Below the pieces are notes generated by a model that saw only the letters and a list, made by a program, of their open reading frames with translations, was not told where the DNA came from and did no database searches. A stretch of DNA of 64,000 bases, taken from the NCBI GenBank assembly GCA_033439265.1, contig JAVTVX010000016.1:563001-627000 (forward strand). Reading direction: 5' to 3'. The stretch comes from Dillenia suffruticosa. Its lineage: Eukaryota > Streptophyta > Magnoliopsida > Dilleniales > Dilleniaceae. This document shows positions 37,497 to 49,398 of the stretch, in pieces. How positions within the stretch are numbered: position 1 is the first letter of the stretch; every line of letters starts with the position of its first letter. The translations under genes were made by a program, and so were the position numbers.

Positions 37497-40400
37497 TGTT
37501 GGATTTAATCGCGCATGCGGAAGCGAGAATTAAATAGATCGGAATTTTTGGGATAAATACCTCGATAGGGCAGTCTCCAAAATCCACCGTGTCGTGATGT
37601 CCCTCGAACGGATCGCTCGGTCGGATGATGATCACGCAATCGAACCACCACCTCAAATCCACGACGCCTCAAGTCTCGTGTCCGGTGAATCGTCTGACGA
37701 TGGGAGATTTTTCTACGCGAAAATCTCCATCCCTCTCTCTATTTTCTCTCTCTAGAGAATATGTTGTGCAAAACCCTAGCCTCCATGGTTTCCACCCATG
37801 GCTGCTATGCACTCACAAGGAAGGAATCATACTTTCTCAATTGAATCAAAAGAATAATTGCAATTAGGGTTAAGTTTTGGGAGTTACCAAATATGCATGG
37901 TTAGTGTTGGTAAGTAATAATAGGAGTTACCCCATTATCTCATTCTTACCAAAATGCCCCACAATGGGCATAAATAACCTACATCTCCCACTTGCACATT
38001 AGGGCATTTCACTTCCGTCAGTCACAAGATCGCAACTCATGCGATCTCTCACATCACCCTACTGGATTTTCATACTGGATTGGGCGTCGTGCGACCGGCG
38101 AGTACACCTGCAAGCAAAGACTCTCGATACACCTGTTAGGATGATCGAGGAGTCACTGTTAGTATAAAAATAACTCGCTATACCCCAAACTCAATGCATT
38201 TACATCCATCGAGCCACTTTCCTCATCGAAAGTGATCCCCAATCAATTTGCTCGACTATGTATTCATTATTATGTTTGAATCCCAACATGGATTAACACA
38301 ATAGGTCGACCTATGAATACATGACAATGATGTAATGTCTATTGGCCTTCCTTTTCCCAAACTCGAATCTATCGGTCTCAATTCAGCTGCTTTCCTAGAC
38401 CTGCCCCTTAGACCTCAATTTATCTTCCGGGCCATAGGTAAACAGACTAAAGTAGCAACACTGAACCAAAACTTCTAGAGACAGTCGAAAGTAATAAGGG
38501 CATAAGAGATCCCACCCAATGGATCTCAGGTCTCATACAGTGGGAACGGGGATCATGATCAAACTATTGTCTCAAATAATAGCTCCCACTATCCCATGGT
38601 CATCTCATCACACGTGGTATGAAACACGTGCCACAGTGTTATTCCCCCATCTCTCAAAGGGCATATGTCAGATTTCTATAACACTGTACAGGTACGGAAC
38701 TCAGTCTACACATAAGACTTTACCCAGAGATCTCAGAGAGAGCAACTCAGAGACAATATCACAAATCGCAGATGATATCTGAGATCTCAAATCTGGCTAC
38801 TTACAGGCAACATGGATGTGGGTATTTCCATGTCGGTCATATCGCATATGACCTCATCCTGAACACATATCAGGGCGACTTATGTTCTAGTAGGGCTACT
38901 CTCAAAGCCTCTTACGACTAGAATCCGTCTCATCTCCGCTCACTCAGAGTCGGAGGTGGTCACTCGTGTGAGAGAGTCGACCATGCCTGCCTGACACATC
39001 TTTTATCACAAAATCACAATATATGACAACAAATAGTGCATGAAGTAAATATGTGACCCAATAGTGCATGCATGTCATATATTAAAATAAGCATCTAAAA
39101 CAGTATATAAGAAGAAATGTTAAAGTACACTAAACCCAATGATTCCTTATCTCACAAAGAAATCTCTCACAACGGGTTTTCTGAAAAAGATCAGCTCTCA
39201 TGCTGAGGTGTACTTAGATGTCACAATACCCTTCTCGGTAATTTCTCTCACAAAGTGGTCTTCGGTATCAATGTGTTTGGCTTTGCTATTACACTTAGGG
39301 TCTCATTTGATGACAGTGTCGGTCTGATTATTACAATAATCATCACTGACCTCCCACTATCTGTCACAATCCCTAAGTCTTCCAAAAGATTTCTGAAGCC
39401 AACCATTCTCATGAACTGCAATTGAGCACACTACAAGCTCAGTCTCTATCGTAAATACAGATATACAAGTTCTCTTCTTACTGCTCTAAGAAAATAAAAC
39501 CTTTTGCGTTTATTCAGATCACTACTCCCAGTCAGTATCTAAATCCCAACAAAAAATGCAAATCACCTCATCCGTAACACATGGAGAGGTCCGCAGTTCA
39601 AATGAGATATTTCAGAATCCTTTTTCACCGCTCTACAGTGATCCCTTCTAGGATTCTATTAATACCTACTCACCAGATCGACTGCTTAAATAAACGTCTG
39701 GTCATGTATGCCTCATCGCATACATTAAATTGTATATATCACACGTGTATACCACATCGCATACACTAGAAATGTATTTTGCACTGGAATAAGGGATTCT
39801 GCTCATCTCCCTTATTTCTTTATAAATTCTAGGGCATGTGTTAAGATTTAGGTCTTTTTATCTTTAGCGATAAGAGTATCTTTTAGGTTGTGTTCGTTCT
39901 TCTCGAAATACTTAAGAATCTACCTGATGTAAAACTCTTGTTAGAGAGTCAACACCATTCTCAAGCGATCCCTATGGATCCAAAATCTGAGAATGAACTT
40001 AAAACCTCACAACCATGTTACAATGGTCATTGGATACTCTCTGTTGTTCCCAGCCAACAGTATGTCACCTACATATGAGAACATCCTCATAAAGGAGTCA
40101 TCGGGACGTATCAGATATATGCAATGATCCTACTCGATCATTACAAAACCATAAGATATCACCTTCTCGTGAAATCTCAAGCACCGCTGTCTAGATGATG
40201 GCTTAAGGTCATATGTTGATTTCGAAAATCAATAGACCTTATACACCTGATCTACTAGAACGAACCCAGAGGGATGCTCCATGTATATCGCCTCATCTAT
40301 ACTTTCAATACGAAAGCGGTATTTACCTTCTTGTGATGTGACTCCTGATCCATGTTCGTGACAATCGCTGAAAGATAAACGGATCGAGATAAATTGGACT

Positions 40401-43400
40401 ATGATTCCTCGATAGTCCACCCCTCAGTCTAAGTGTAACCCTTGGTTACTAGACGGGTTCTTTATCTCTTCATCAATCCGTTGACCTTTATCTTGACTTT
40501 GAGAACCTACTTGTTCCCAATAGTCATTCCGCCCTCAAGCTAATCAACTAGGTCCCAAACCCCGTTGATTCTCATCAATTCCTTCTCTTCATTTATGGCC
40601 TTCAATAAATGGCATTTTGCATCCTCTCGAGAGCCTCTCGGACCGTTTTAGATTTCTCATCATCCTCTAGAGTCGCAACGAGGGTCTCACCCTCAATCGA
40701 AAAAACAACGTTTAAATACGCATTCTCGACACTCTTAGGAGGAGAGAAAAATCTTTACCTTTTGATGGATCGCTCCCACTGGGATCAAAATCCATAGTGG
40801 ATTTTTGTATCCCGCCGCTGGGCTCCTTGAACCATTAGGCTCATCCATCGCATAAAAGGTAAGGTCCAAATCGATTTCACCTCTTTTAGGGAAATCATTC
40901 TCAAGAAATATAGTATTACGAGACTCAATCTCGATTATAGTGCCGTTCGTGTTCGCCTAGGAACACATATTTTCTCGCGGGTCTAACTCACCGTGTGAAT
41001 GCGAGAAATCGTGGCACAACCCCATAATCTCAAGTGGCTAAGGTCAGGCTGCCTCCCTGTCCAAAGCTCAAATGGGGAAACTGACTAATAGTCAGTAGTC
41101 TCGTAAAACTTTTCTCGAAACAGAGCCCCATGTGTAGTTTAGACGAATACTTACGTTCTTGCTCGGTTCTGAGAGTCTCTACTCTCAAATCTAGCTGATT
41201 CTCAATCTCGCTTATGAACCTCCTAAAGCAGTCTGAGCCTCAGACTTATGCGAGATCAAATAGATGAACCAAAACGCACGTAAGCGTCTATAATTATATA
41301 CACAACTCCATTTCTTGCTCTCATGCTCATAAGACCACAATAAAAGGAAGGAAGGCACAATAGTTAACTGCAATGGAGTCCCAGCTCTCATTGCATCGCC
41401 AAATGGTTTTCTCGTCATTTTGCTGGCTAGGCAAAACTCACATACGGGTAACTCGAATCTGGTCAGCGGGTCCAAGAAATCTCTCGCTACTAACCGATTC
41501 ATCATCTCTTACCCCATGTGTCTAAGTCTACTATGTGATTTATTTACATTATCATCTATGCAATCAAATGTAAAGACAATAGTAGAACGACAAAAAACCA
41601 TTAGAAGGAGTAACACCCAGTGCATACATTCCATCATGGATTAAAACCAGAATAATTCAGAAAATTGTCGTATTAAAAACAAGGGAATAATTTCACGCAT
41701 TTCGTAGTCAATTTTAGACAAGGTACAAAATTGTAGATCCGTCGAATGCCTACAATATTGAGGACGTCATAGTAAGTGTCGTTTACTCTGACAACGACAA
41801 ATACTCTGTCCTTAACGTAAATCCTCCAAACTTAAGGATTCACTTGACGGATTACGCACTCCTATCTCGAGTTACGTGGTCGGTTGCTCTTGATTTCAAA
41901 GGAGAGAAATCAGCGAGTATTATAGTGAATGAGACAAATCTCAAACCACGTAAAGAAGAAGGATATTAATTTCTACTCGTCACACTCACGAGCGAAATGA
42001 CCAAATCTACCTCAAACGTAGCAATTTCTTTGGTCTAAACAAATTCCTTCGTCTTGCGTTCTTGTACCTCATTGTCGGTTTTCTCGGATGATTTTTATTA
42101 CCTAGATCTCGAGTCTCGTTCGAATGCTTATGCTATTGGCTTAGCGCCGGGGAAGTACTTACTCAACTCCTCTGAATAAGCATGACTCGAGTGTGGCCTA
42201 CTCGCCTCTAGGTGCTCCTCATCGAGCTCACAATATGTACTCACATCAACGAAAGTACGAATACTTTCGTCAAATGTGAGATAGGATTTCACGGTTTCTC
42301 ATGAATCAGGTAAAAACTGGATCACATCCAGTACCTAAATTCCATCCGAAATTTACTCGTCCGTATATATTAATTCGGTGATCATACTCGACATTTACTT
42401 CATTGTATGATTAACCCTTTTCTTCTGCATCCTCACATAGGAGCCGAAGAGAGTAACACTATGCTCTTATGAGATGAGTCGAACCGACATGTTCATAGAA
42501 TATGACTCGAAAAACGAGATTAAGTTATCGTGTATGCCATTATAAGCATTGCCCTAACTTGGCAAATCTTTTATACCATACACGATAAATCTCTTTATCT
42601 CGTATATTCTGAGGCGCGGTGCCCACCCTGGGGCCCATCATATCGTGCCTCAGATTCCCGTTAGATTTTGCCTCTCGAGAATAAATTGAATCTACTGATA
42701 AAATCACGCAGATCATATCATTCAGTTTACTCTCCTTGCAAAAAATTTAATACGACAGTTCTCAATACTTTAAGAGAAATATATTTGTGACTTGAAGATG
42801 CTTATTATCACATTTTTGTATGCCCTACGAATCATCAAGATCAAAATGACTTGAGTACGACCCCAAAGCGAGCGTATGAGTCAACGGACACCATACACCA
42901 CAACTTGGAATCGCATCTTACCATTTGGACTGTGATTCGGCACACAAAAAAACCCACAAAAAAGTCACATTTATGGATGTAGGACCCCAAAAAAATTAAA
43001 AAAATTCAAATTTTAGCGACTTCACGCGCCGCCCGGGGCCCACACGCGCCGCCGCTCACCGGCGGTGCGATCCATGCGCCGCCACGCGCCGGCGGTGAGC
43101 CTTCACGCGCTGCTACGCGCCTCCACGCGCTGGCAGCAGTCTGGCTCACGCGCCAGACGCGCTGCCACGCGCCTGGCGCGGCTCGGCTCACGCGCGCCAG
43201 TCGCGGCGCGCGGCTCACGCGCCCGCGGGTCTGGGCCGGGTCTTCTTCGCCCGACGGGTCCTGCAACGGGTTTTTCGACCCGTTTTCTGAAAAATACAAA
43301 TCCGGCTGTTTTTTCTTGCATTTTTCAACTGGGAAAAATTTGTGGGTATCCTCCAAACATCCTACACTCGATTTTAGGAGGATTCAAACCCAAAAATTCT

Positions 43401-44274
43401 GGAAATCAACCACCCCAGTCGCGGCCTTCCGTGGCCTTTCGAAACTCCCAGTTTCCGGCATCCAAAACACACAATAAAATATATAAAACCGTAGATCTAG
43501 ATGCAATGAACTCATTTATATCATTTTCATGCATCGATCCGCCCTCTAAAGCCATAGATCTAGGGTTTTTATGTCCGTACGGTCGCAAACTTCGACCGGA
43601 CATTTCATGGCCCAAACATGCTCCGAAAATTAAACAAAAAATATATTTGTAATCCTTGGGCCATGGGTATTCCTACGGTGTTCTCGGATTCACGAAACTC
43701 ATCCGTGATCCGGACCCCAAAATTTTAAAATCCCAAAAATAATTCCGAAAATTATTAAATTAAATCCAACGACTGCTCTGATACCAATGTTGGATTTAAT
43801 CGCGCATGCGGAAGCGAGAATTAAATAGATCGGAATTTTTGGGATAAATACCTCGATAGGGCAGTCTCCAAAATCCACCGTGTCGTGATGTCCCTCGAAC
43901 GGATCGCTCGGTCGGATGATGATCACGCAATCGAACCACCACCTCAAATCCACGACGCCTCAAGTCTCGTGTCCGGTGAATCGTCTGACGATGGGAGATT
44001 TTCCTACGCGAAAATCTCCATCCCTCTCTCGTTTTTCTCTCTCTAGAGAATATGTTGTGCAAAACCCTAGCCTCCATGGTTTCCACCCATGGCTGCTATG
44101 CACTCACAAGGAAGGAATCATACTTTCTCAATTGAATCAAAAGAATAATTGCAATTAGGGTTAAGTTTTGGGAGTTACCAAATATGCATGGTTATTGTTG
44201 GTAAGTAATAATGGGAGTTACCCCAGTATCTCATTCTTACCAAAATGCCCCACAATGGGCATAAATAACCTACA
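37497..44274 (-). mobile_element. Copia LTR retrotransposon, broken
   Basis: 6.78 kb, minus-strand orientation. Two 487-bp LTRs (37497-37983 and 43788-44274) begin TG and end CA on the + strand. The 5-bp target duplication is AGATC (37492-37496 and 44275-44279). The primer-binding site, just inside the right LTR at 43775-43786, matches the 3' end of initiator methionine tRNA; a purine-rich tract lies just inside the left LTR. A recognisable integrase zinc-binding part lies near 41.4 kb (CEFCLASKMTRKPF) and a reverse-transcriptase part near 40.25 kb. The coding region is broken many times over and has no long frame. The LTRs differ at about six sites (about 1.2%), so the insertion is young, roughly 0.5 to a few million years depending on rate. 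Confidence 0.92.
43010..43260. repeat. GC-rich repetitive leader of the Copia element
   Basis: About 250 bases next to the right-hand LTR, dense in CACGCGCC, GCCACGCGC and GGCTCACGCGC words, in an otherwise AT-rich window. It lies in the leader or start of gag of the element. Frames across it, rich in Ala and Arg, come from composition. Confidence 0.7.
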
Positions 44275-44438
44275 AGATCAATCGGTAGAACTGACTAAAT
44301 CATTGCACAAGAAGACATATAAATGAAATTTAGTCAATCCCCCGAATGCACATCAGCATGTGATGAATTCACAGCCTTTTTGACATAGTTCTCTTCTAAC
44401 CATTTCCATCGGCCTTTAGTACGGACACTTTCTCGATA

Positions 44439-44624
44439 TCACAAGCGTGAGGGATTCGAATTGATGGGAAAGTGGGAAACTATGATTGGAGCCTTAGATG
44501 ATTTCTCTTTGGGCGCAGACTTGTTGGAGGAGGGGACTTTGGCACTGGAGCTTCTATAATCATCATCAGCAGCCCTGGATGATGAACCAAAGAAGCAGCT
44601 GAACATGGATGACAACATAGACAT
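44439..44624 (-). CDS. short conserved-tail peptide, type 2, block A
   Basis: 61 residues from the ATG at 44624: MSMLSSMFSCFFGSSSRAAD, a charged Ser/Lys middle (SAPKEKSSKAP) and VSHFPINSNPSRL at the end. An upstream in-frame ATG at 44705 would add 27 residues. I did not choose it because that stretch aligns with the untranslated leader of the type 1 genes. A TATA box lies at 44737-44750. Compared with copies C and B2 there is an in-frame one-codon indel (PSSNKS against PSNKS) and a change of Leu to Pro four residues from the end. The SRL terminus is kept. This gene was joined to its upstream neighbours until the Copia insertion, whose right edge is 0.16 kb from the stop. Confidence 0.72.
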   Translation of the reverse strand: MSMLSSMFSCFFGSSSRAADDDYRSSSAKVPSSNKSAPKEKSSKAPIIVSHFPINSNPSRL

Positions 44625-44736
44625 GGTTTTGAGGTTATTACTAGTATTCAAGAATCTAAGATTATCTTGCTTTAGGCTTAGCAAATAAGGGAGGAGTATA
44701 TGCAAATTGGTCTGCGATGAGAATTGTTGTAGAAGC

Positions 44737-44750
44737 TTTTATATATATAA
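44737..44750 (-). promoter_or_regulatory. TATA box of the type 2 peptide gene, block A
   Basis: Minus strand reads TTATATATATAAAAG, about 115 bases before the ATG at 44624. The block B gene keeps it (about 58777-58787); copy C has lost it. Confidence 0.7.
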
Positions 44751-45029
44751 TGCCTCAACTATTGTGGGGTCTGGTTTACTTGGGAACCAAGGTTGGCAAG
44801 CACTTGGGAATCATTCTGGATTCTTCCCGCTTTGACTACCAAGTGTGTTTCACTAAGAAATGCATTTTCTTGGTGCCTTCTTAACAGTTAACATCCTGGA
44901 AACGGAGGTAAAGGAACGTAAAGAAAAAAAATGAGAAAGAAAGGGAAAAGTAGATAAAATTAAAAATAAGTTTAACAACAAAAATATGTGATAGGAAAAA
45001 AAGATAAATCACATTTGATTAAAAGAGAA

Positions 45030-45217
45030 GGGTGTGATCCTACCAGCACTAATGTACCGGACTCATCAGAACTCTACGATTAAGCGTGTTTAGGCGAACG
45101 TAGTATTAGGATGGGTGTTGCATCCCTTATTTTTATCCCAAAGAAAATAGTTTAGTGGTACAAATTTCTCTCCCCAATTTAATGATCACATGTTCAAATC
45201 ATTCAACAAAAAAAAAA
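45030..45217 (+). mobile_element. composite retroposon: 5S rRNA pseudogene joined to a tRNA-type SINE
   Basis: 45030-45128 is clearly 5S rRNA-like: GATCCTACCAGCACTAATG, CATCAGAACTC, GATTAAGCGTG and AGTATTAGGATGGGTG, ending TTGCATCCC. It lacks about 21 bases between two GTG words, which removes much of the internal C box. From about 45149 a tRNA-like unit follows, with AGTTTAGTGGTAC (A-box-like) and ATGTTCAAATC (B-box-like), then a poly(A) tail at 45206-45217. Imperfect direct repeats (AAAAGAGAAGG and AAAAGGAGAGG) flank it. The matching sites in blocks B and C are empty. It is not a working 5S gene. A Cassandra-type TRIM LTR, which also carries 5S sequence, is the main alternative. Confidence 0.75.
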
Positions 45218-46418
45218 GGAGAGGAAGAGAATATATTAAAAAAATCATAAATTTACTAATTTATTATTTTTAAATTCATACTTTTTAAAATAAAAGATTT
45301 AAAAATATTTAATATTTAGAATTTTAAAAGAAAATTCATTCCCTCCTCCAAAACTATCGATGCGATGAAATTAAAAAATTTAACTAAGAAAGGCATGCTG
45401 CCTTACTTTCTCTAAGAGTTTGCCGTGCAAGTAATATCTGTCGTGAAAATCTATTTCCTTCTTAATCGTGGACTTCAAAGTAGGTCATCCCTGATCAAGT
45501 ATTACTTGTCTACGTCTTATTCCACGTGTCATGTTTTTGGGTTTTTGCATGATACTTGATAGGCATGGATAATTTATTTATGGGATGGCAACCATTGAAT
45601 TTCCATCAAAACCTCATCAATTTGATTCAAGGTTGGAGACCCCTTCTCAAGATACTACATCCAAATGTATGACTCATACTACCTAAATGCTAATGCTTAG
45701 TACAAACAAAAGTGGCCTAAACAAAAATCGATGATATAAAGTGTATATTTATAGCATAAATGGATCTCTAATCTACTTACAAAAAACCAATGAATCAAAA
45801 CACCTAGATGGAGCATTACAACCAAATGCGCAATAAGTGATCGATAGCATTAATGATTACGGATAAAATATAAGGAGGTTGCATAGAATATAGAAAGGGT
45901 AGAAAGTTTACTTTTTTGGGTAATGAAAATAGTTGCTGACTAAAGGGATCGAAAAAATCAGCTCTTAGATGAGTTTCATAGTATTCAAATCAAACTAATT
46001 AAATAATCAAACCGATCGATAAATACAAAAAAGAAATCATGGAATTTTTTTTCCCAAAACAAGTTGTGTAGAGAATTGATTTTATGTCTTTTTAACTAAT
46101 TTATTGAACATAGAACATATCTGGTTCTAATAATACCATAGTCTTCTCCCATCACTTTATGCGTCAACCAAGTCTACTTTCTTCTCAAAAAAATAAATAT
46201 TCATGTTGTAGAAACTTATTAGTCTCCAAAACTTTAAAGTGGCTACTAATGCCTAACCGGTTAAATTTACTTATATTTTTTAAATAAAATTTTAAATTTA
46301 AGTTTTTTATATAATAAAAATAGAATAAATTTATCCATTAAAAATCTAATCTAAATTAAATCATATTTAATCAGATGTAATGTGATTATTATCGGATATT
46401 GTGGTTTTGTGCTTTACC

Positions 46419-46813
46419 TAGAGATGGGATCGGTCTGGTTCCTAGACTGGCCCAGGAACCACGGGTCGGTTCCTAAGGCCTTCCAGGGTCGGGTTGGGTC
46501 GGGCAGTTCCAAAATTTTGCTTGGAATTGGCCCCGCCTAGTGAACCAGGCCCGCTGAACCGGGCTGTGCTGCGTTGGTCCGGTACGATGATTTTTCAAAG
46601 TGAAATATTTTAAAAAATAAAAAAGGGCCATTGGAACCGGGGCCAGGCCGGTTCCTTGCCTGCCCGATTCAAAAAAGGAATCGGACTGGCTAGGTTACTA
46701 TAGCGGGCCGTTCTAATTCCGGGCTACTATTTCCCCGGGCCGAATTCCAGTCAGGCCTACAATGGGGCTGAACCGGGCCGGTTTCTGGGTCAGAACGGCC
46801 GGTCCCATCTCTA
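46419..46813. mobile_element. hAT MITE, block C
   Basis: Same element as at 36983, 395 bp here. The ends TAGAGATGGGATCGG and ATCTCTA are kept. The target duplication has drifted to GCTTTACC and GCCTTCCC. The longer length comes from extra GGCCGG-type words. Confidence 0.82.
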
Positions 46814-47137
46814 GCCTTCCCAATATTGTATGGGAAGGAGTCAAAACTCTCCTTTTTTTTTGCTCCCCAAACGTCGGATGGTTACTCAACTGCATATTTG
46901 ATTCCCCATCAAATTAATTAGAGAAAGAGCAGACTAGCATGTGAAAGAAGCTTTCTGTCAAGGTCAAAATGACTGTTATTTTCTTATGAACTGAGAACTG
47001 ACTAAATCATTGCACAAGAAGACATATAAAAGAAATCTAGTTAATCCCCCGAGTGCATATGATGAATTCACAGCCTTTTTGACATAGTTCTCTTCTAACC
47101 ATTTCTATCGGCCTTCAGTACGGACACTTGCTCGAGA

Positions 47138-47320
47138 TCACAGGCGTGAGAGAATCGAATTGATGGGAAAGTGGGAAACTATGATTGGAGCCTCAGATGA
47201 TTTCTCTTTGGGCGCAGATTTGTTGGAGGGCCCTTTGGCACTGGAACTTCTATAATCATCATCAGCAACCCTGGATGATGAACCAAAGAAGCAGCTGAAC
47301 ATGGATGACAACATAGACAT
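47138..47320 (-). CDS. short conserved-tail peptide, type 2, block C, promoter lost
   Basis: 60 residues from the ATG at 47320, opening MSMLSSMFSCFFGSSSRVAD and ending VSHFPINSILSRL; the last 16 residues equal those of the block B type 2 gene. The coding frame is whole. Upstream, the bases between GTTGTGGAAGC and AAGGTTGG are missing compared with blocks A and B, about 52 bases, and with them the TATA box and presumed start site. It may be silent or use another promoter. Confidence 0.65.
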   Translation of the reverse strand: MSMLSSMFSCFFGSSSRVADDDYRSSSAKGPSNKSAPKEKSSEAPIIVSHFPINSILSRL

Positions 47321-48219
47321 GGTTTTGAGGTTGTTACTAGTATTCAAGAATCTAAGATTATCTTGCTTTAGGCTTAGCAAATAAGGGAGAACGAGTATGT
47401 GCAAATTGGTCTAGTGGGTTGTGATGAGAATTGTTGTGGAAGCAAGGTTGGCAAGCACTTGGGAATCATTCTGGATTCTTCCCGCTTTGACCACCAAGTG
47501 CGTTTCACTAAGAAATGCATTTTCTAGGTGCCTTCTTAACAGTGTGTTTAGCAGCCTCTGGAAACGGAGGTAAAGAAAAGTAGGGAAAAAAAAATGAGGA
47601 AGAAAGGGAAAAGTAGGTAAAATTAAAAGTAAGTTTAACAAAAAAAAAAAAGATAAATGTAAGCAAAATATGAAATCACATTGGATTAAAAGAGGAATGG
47701 AAGAGAATATATTAAAAAAATCATAAATTTATTATTTTATCATTTTTAAATTCATACTTTTTTAGAATAGAGGGTATAAAAAAATTTAGTATTTAGAATT
47801 TTAAAAGAAAATTTCTACCCCCACAACTATCGATTTGATGGAATTAAAAAATTATATTTGAAGAGTTTTTACAAAATCCTCCAAAATCTTTTCCATAAAT
47901 AAATTATTTTACCAAACATGGTGAGTTATTTAAAATCCCATCATCCAAATTTAAAAGTTGATGATAAGAGTAATCTTGAATAAGAAATCTTTAAAAATTA
48001 CCACACAAGATTTGAAGTAATTGAATGGGAGGTTGTGTTTTGAGATTCATAAATAAATAAGTAAATAAATTAATTATATGCTTATGTTAATATAGAGTAT
48101 TGGAGATATTTGCCCTTGTTTATCAAATTTGTTGACAAATCCTACTAAAAACTGAGTATGTCATCCAATCCAATTTTAGGTCTAATTTTTGGTATTTTAA
48201 TGCTAAGATAAATCAACAC

Positions 48220-48360
48220 AGTCGTCCTTAGGCACGCCCTAATGGTTAAGAGGTTAAGAGGTTAAGAGCTCTTATTCTAATGTCAACCTGACGTCTCATA
48301 TTCAAATCTTCGTGTAAGTGTATATAATTTTGTGATTTTCACGATCCTATGTTAAAAAAA
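48220..48360 (+). mobile_element. tRNA-type SINE, block C
   Basis: CGCCCTAATGGTTAAGAG (A-box-like, with the GGTTAAGA unit locally repeated), then GTCTCATATTCAAATC (B-box-like), then a body with GTGATTTTCACGATCCTATG and an A-rich end. The partner at 59625-59745 lies at the matching place in block B, so it was inserted before that duplication. Confidence 0.55.
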
Positions 48361-49398
48361 TAAAAAAAATCAACAAAAACATTCCGGATCCCTAATCTTC
48401 AGAGTCCAAGAGGAGAGAGAAAGAGAGATAGAGAGAGAGAAGCATACTAAGAAAGATCAAAAATTTAAAAAACACCAAAATCTCTATATCAAAAATCAAA
48501 AATCCTAGGTATTTATATTAAGGAAAGAAAATATAATTTATATTTCAAATTATAATTTTATATGGATAGAAGTTATAGTTTTTAAGAGAAAATAATATTG
48601 AAGTTATGATTTTTGAAATTATATACATAATTAAAAAAAAAAAAAAAACCAAATCAGAGAGTAAGCTGGTGATTCCCTCCCTTCGCCATAGTATTAATTG
48701 GGATTGTATTTTACATCTATAAATTTTTTTTCTTTTTTTTTTAAATTTTCATATCGAAGTAAAATCGAACATTTTAATGTGAGTCATTTCAGCAAACTAA
48801 CATGTTTGAGAAATCTCAATTTATTTTAATTTAATTCAATTTATCTTTATTTTATTTTATTTATAATATTTTTTTGTTAAAATGAGAAATTTGATAAAAA
48901 AAAATATAAGATTTTCTAAGCAAGAATTAAATTTGTCTATAAAAGGATTTAGATTATTATAATTATACTGATAATTGTAATTTTTTTTTAAAAAAAGAAA
49001 AACATATTTAATCTCTTAAAAAAGCCTAATATGATTGATAAAGCACATGCACAGTCTCATCCTCTTATGCAGTAGTTATAATGACATTAGGGGACGGAGG
49101 ATCTCTCTCTCTATATGCATAAATGAAACTAAGCAAATTTATAAGCTTGATAATTGAAGCTGAAGGTTCAGAGAATAAGACATGCGTATCAAAATCTTGT
49201 ACTGTGTGATTTAAAACTTTTCAAGGAGCATCCTGTTTTCACGAATGTTACTAAAAATGGTCTCTCCATTACTATCAGATGCTGAGGACATTAGTGGGGG
49301 GCCATTACTGATCATTGCATGGCGAGAAAGCGTTGGTAATTCATTTCCTTTCTGCAGTGTCAAAAGAGAGAGCGAAAGACTTGCTGGCATGTTTTAAA

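Larger units (their letters stand above)
27793..45376. repeat. segmental duplication, block A
   Basis: Base-by-base reading shows this block matches 49155-about 59860 through an NLR relic, a relic exon, UPM1, the type 1 peptide gene, the MITE and the type 2 peptide gene, all in the same order and orientation. It also carries the Copia element (37497-44274), the 5S/SINE chimera (45030-45217) and a 0.78-kb stretch (about 29420-30198) that block B lacks. Confidence 0.9.
45377..48500. repeat. segmental duplication, block C (partial unit)
   Basis: Begins in the middle of TTAACTAAGAAAGGCATGC, matching block A from about 35735, and runs through the MITE and type 2 peptide gene to a tail matching block B up to about 59860. 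It lacks UPM1 and the type 1 gene. 45385-46418 holds no gene. The sequence from 48500 to 49154 is AT-rich spacer with nothing I can name. Confidence 0.85.

Noticed and set aside
37456-37867. Short frames on both strands in the left LTR, and their twins at 43699-44158
   Set aside because: They repeat because the LTRs repeat, and have no domain.
43006-43356. Ala/Arg-rich frames in the GC-rich tract
   Set aside because: Open on both strands because stop codons are rare in GC-rich DNA; part of the Copia leader.
44439-44705. 88-residue version of the type 2 peptide starting at the upstream ATG
   Set aside because: The extra 27-28 residues align with untranslated leader in type 1 genes, where that stretch contains a stop. 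The LSSMF-type start is shared more widely.
45030-45128. Functional 5S rRNA gene
   Set aside because: About 21 bases including much of the C box are missing, many positions differ from plant 5S, and it is single and fused to a SINE-like tail.
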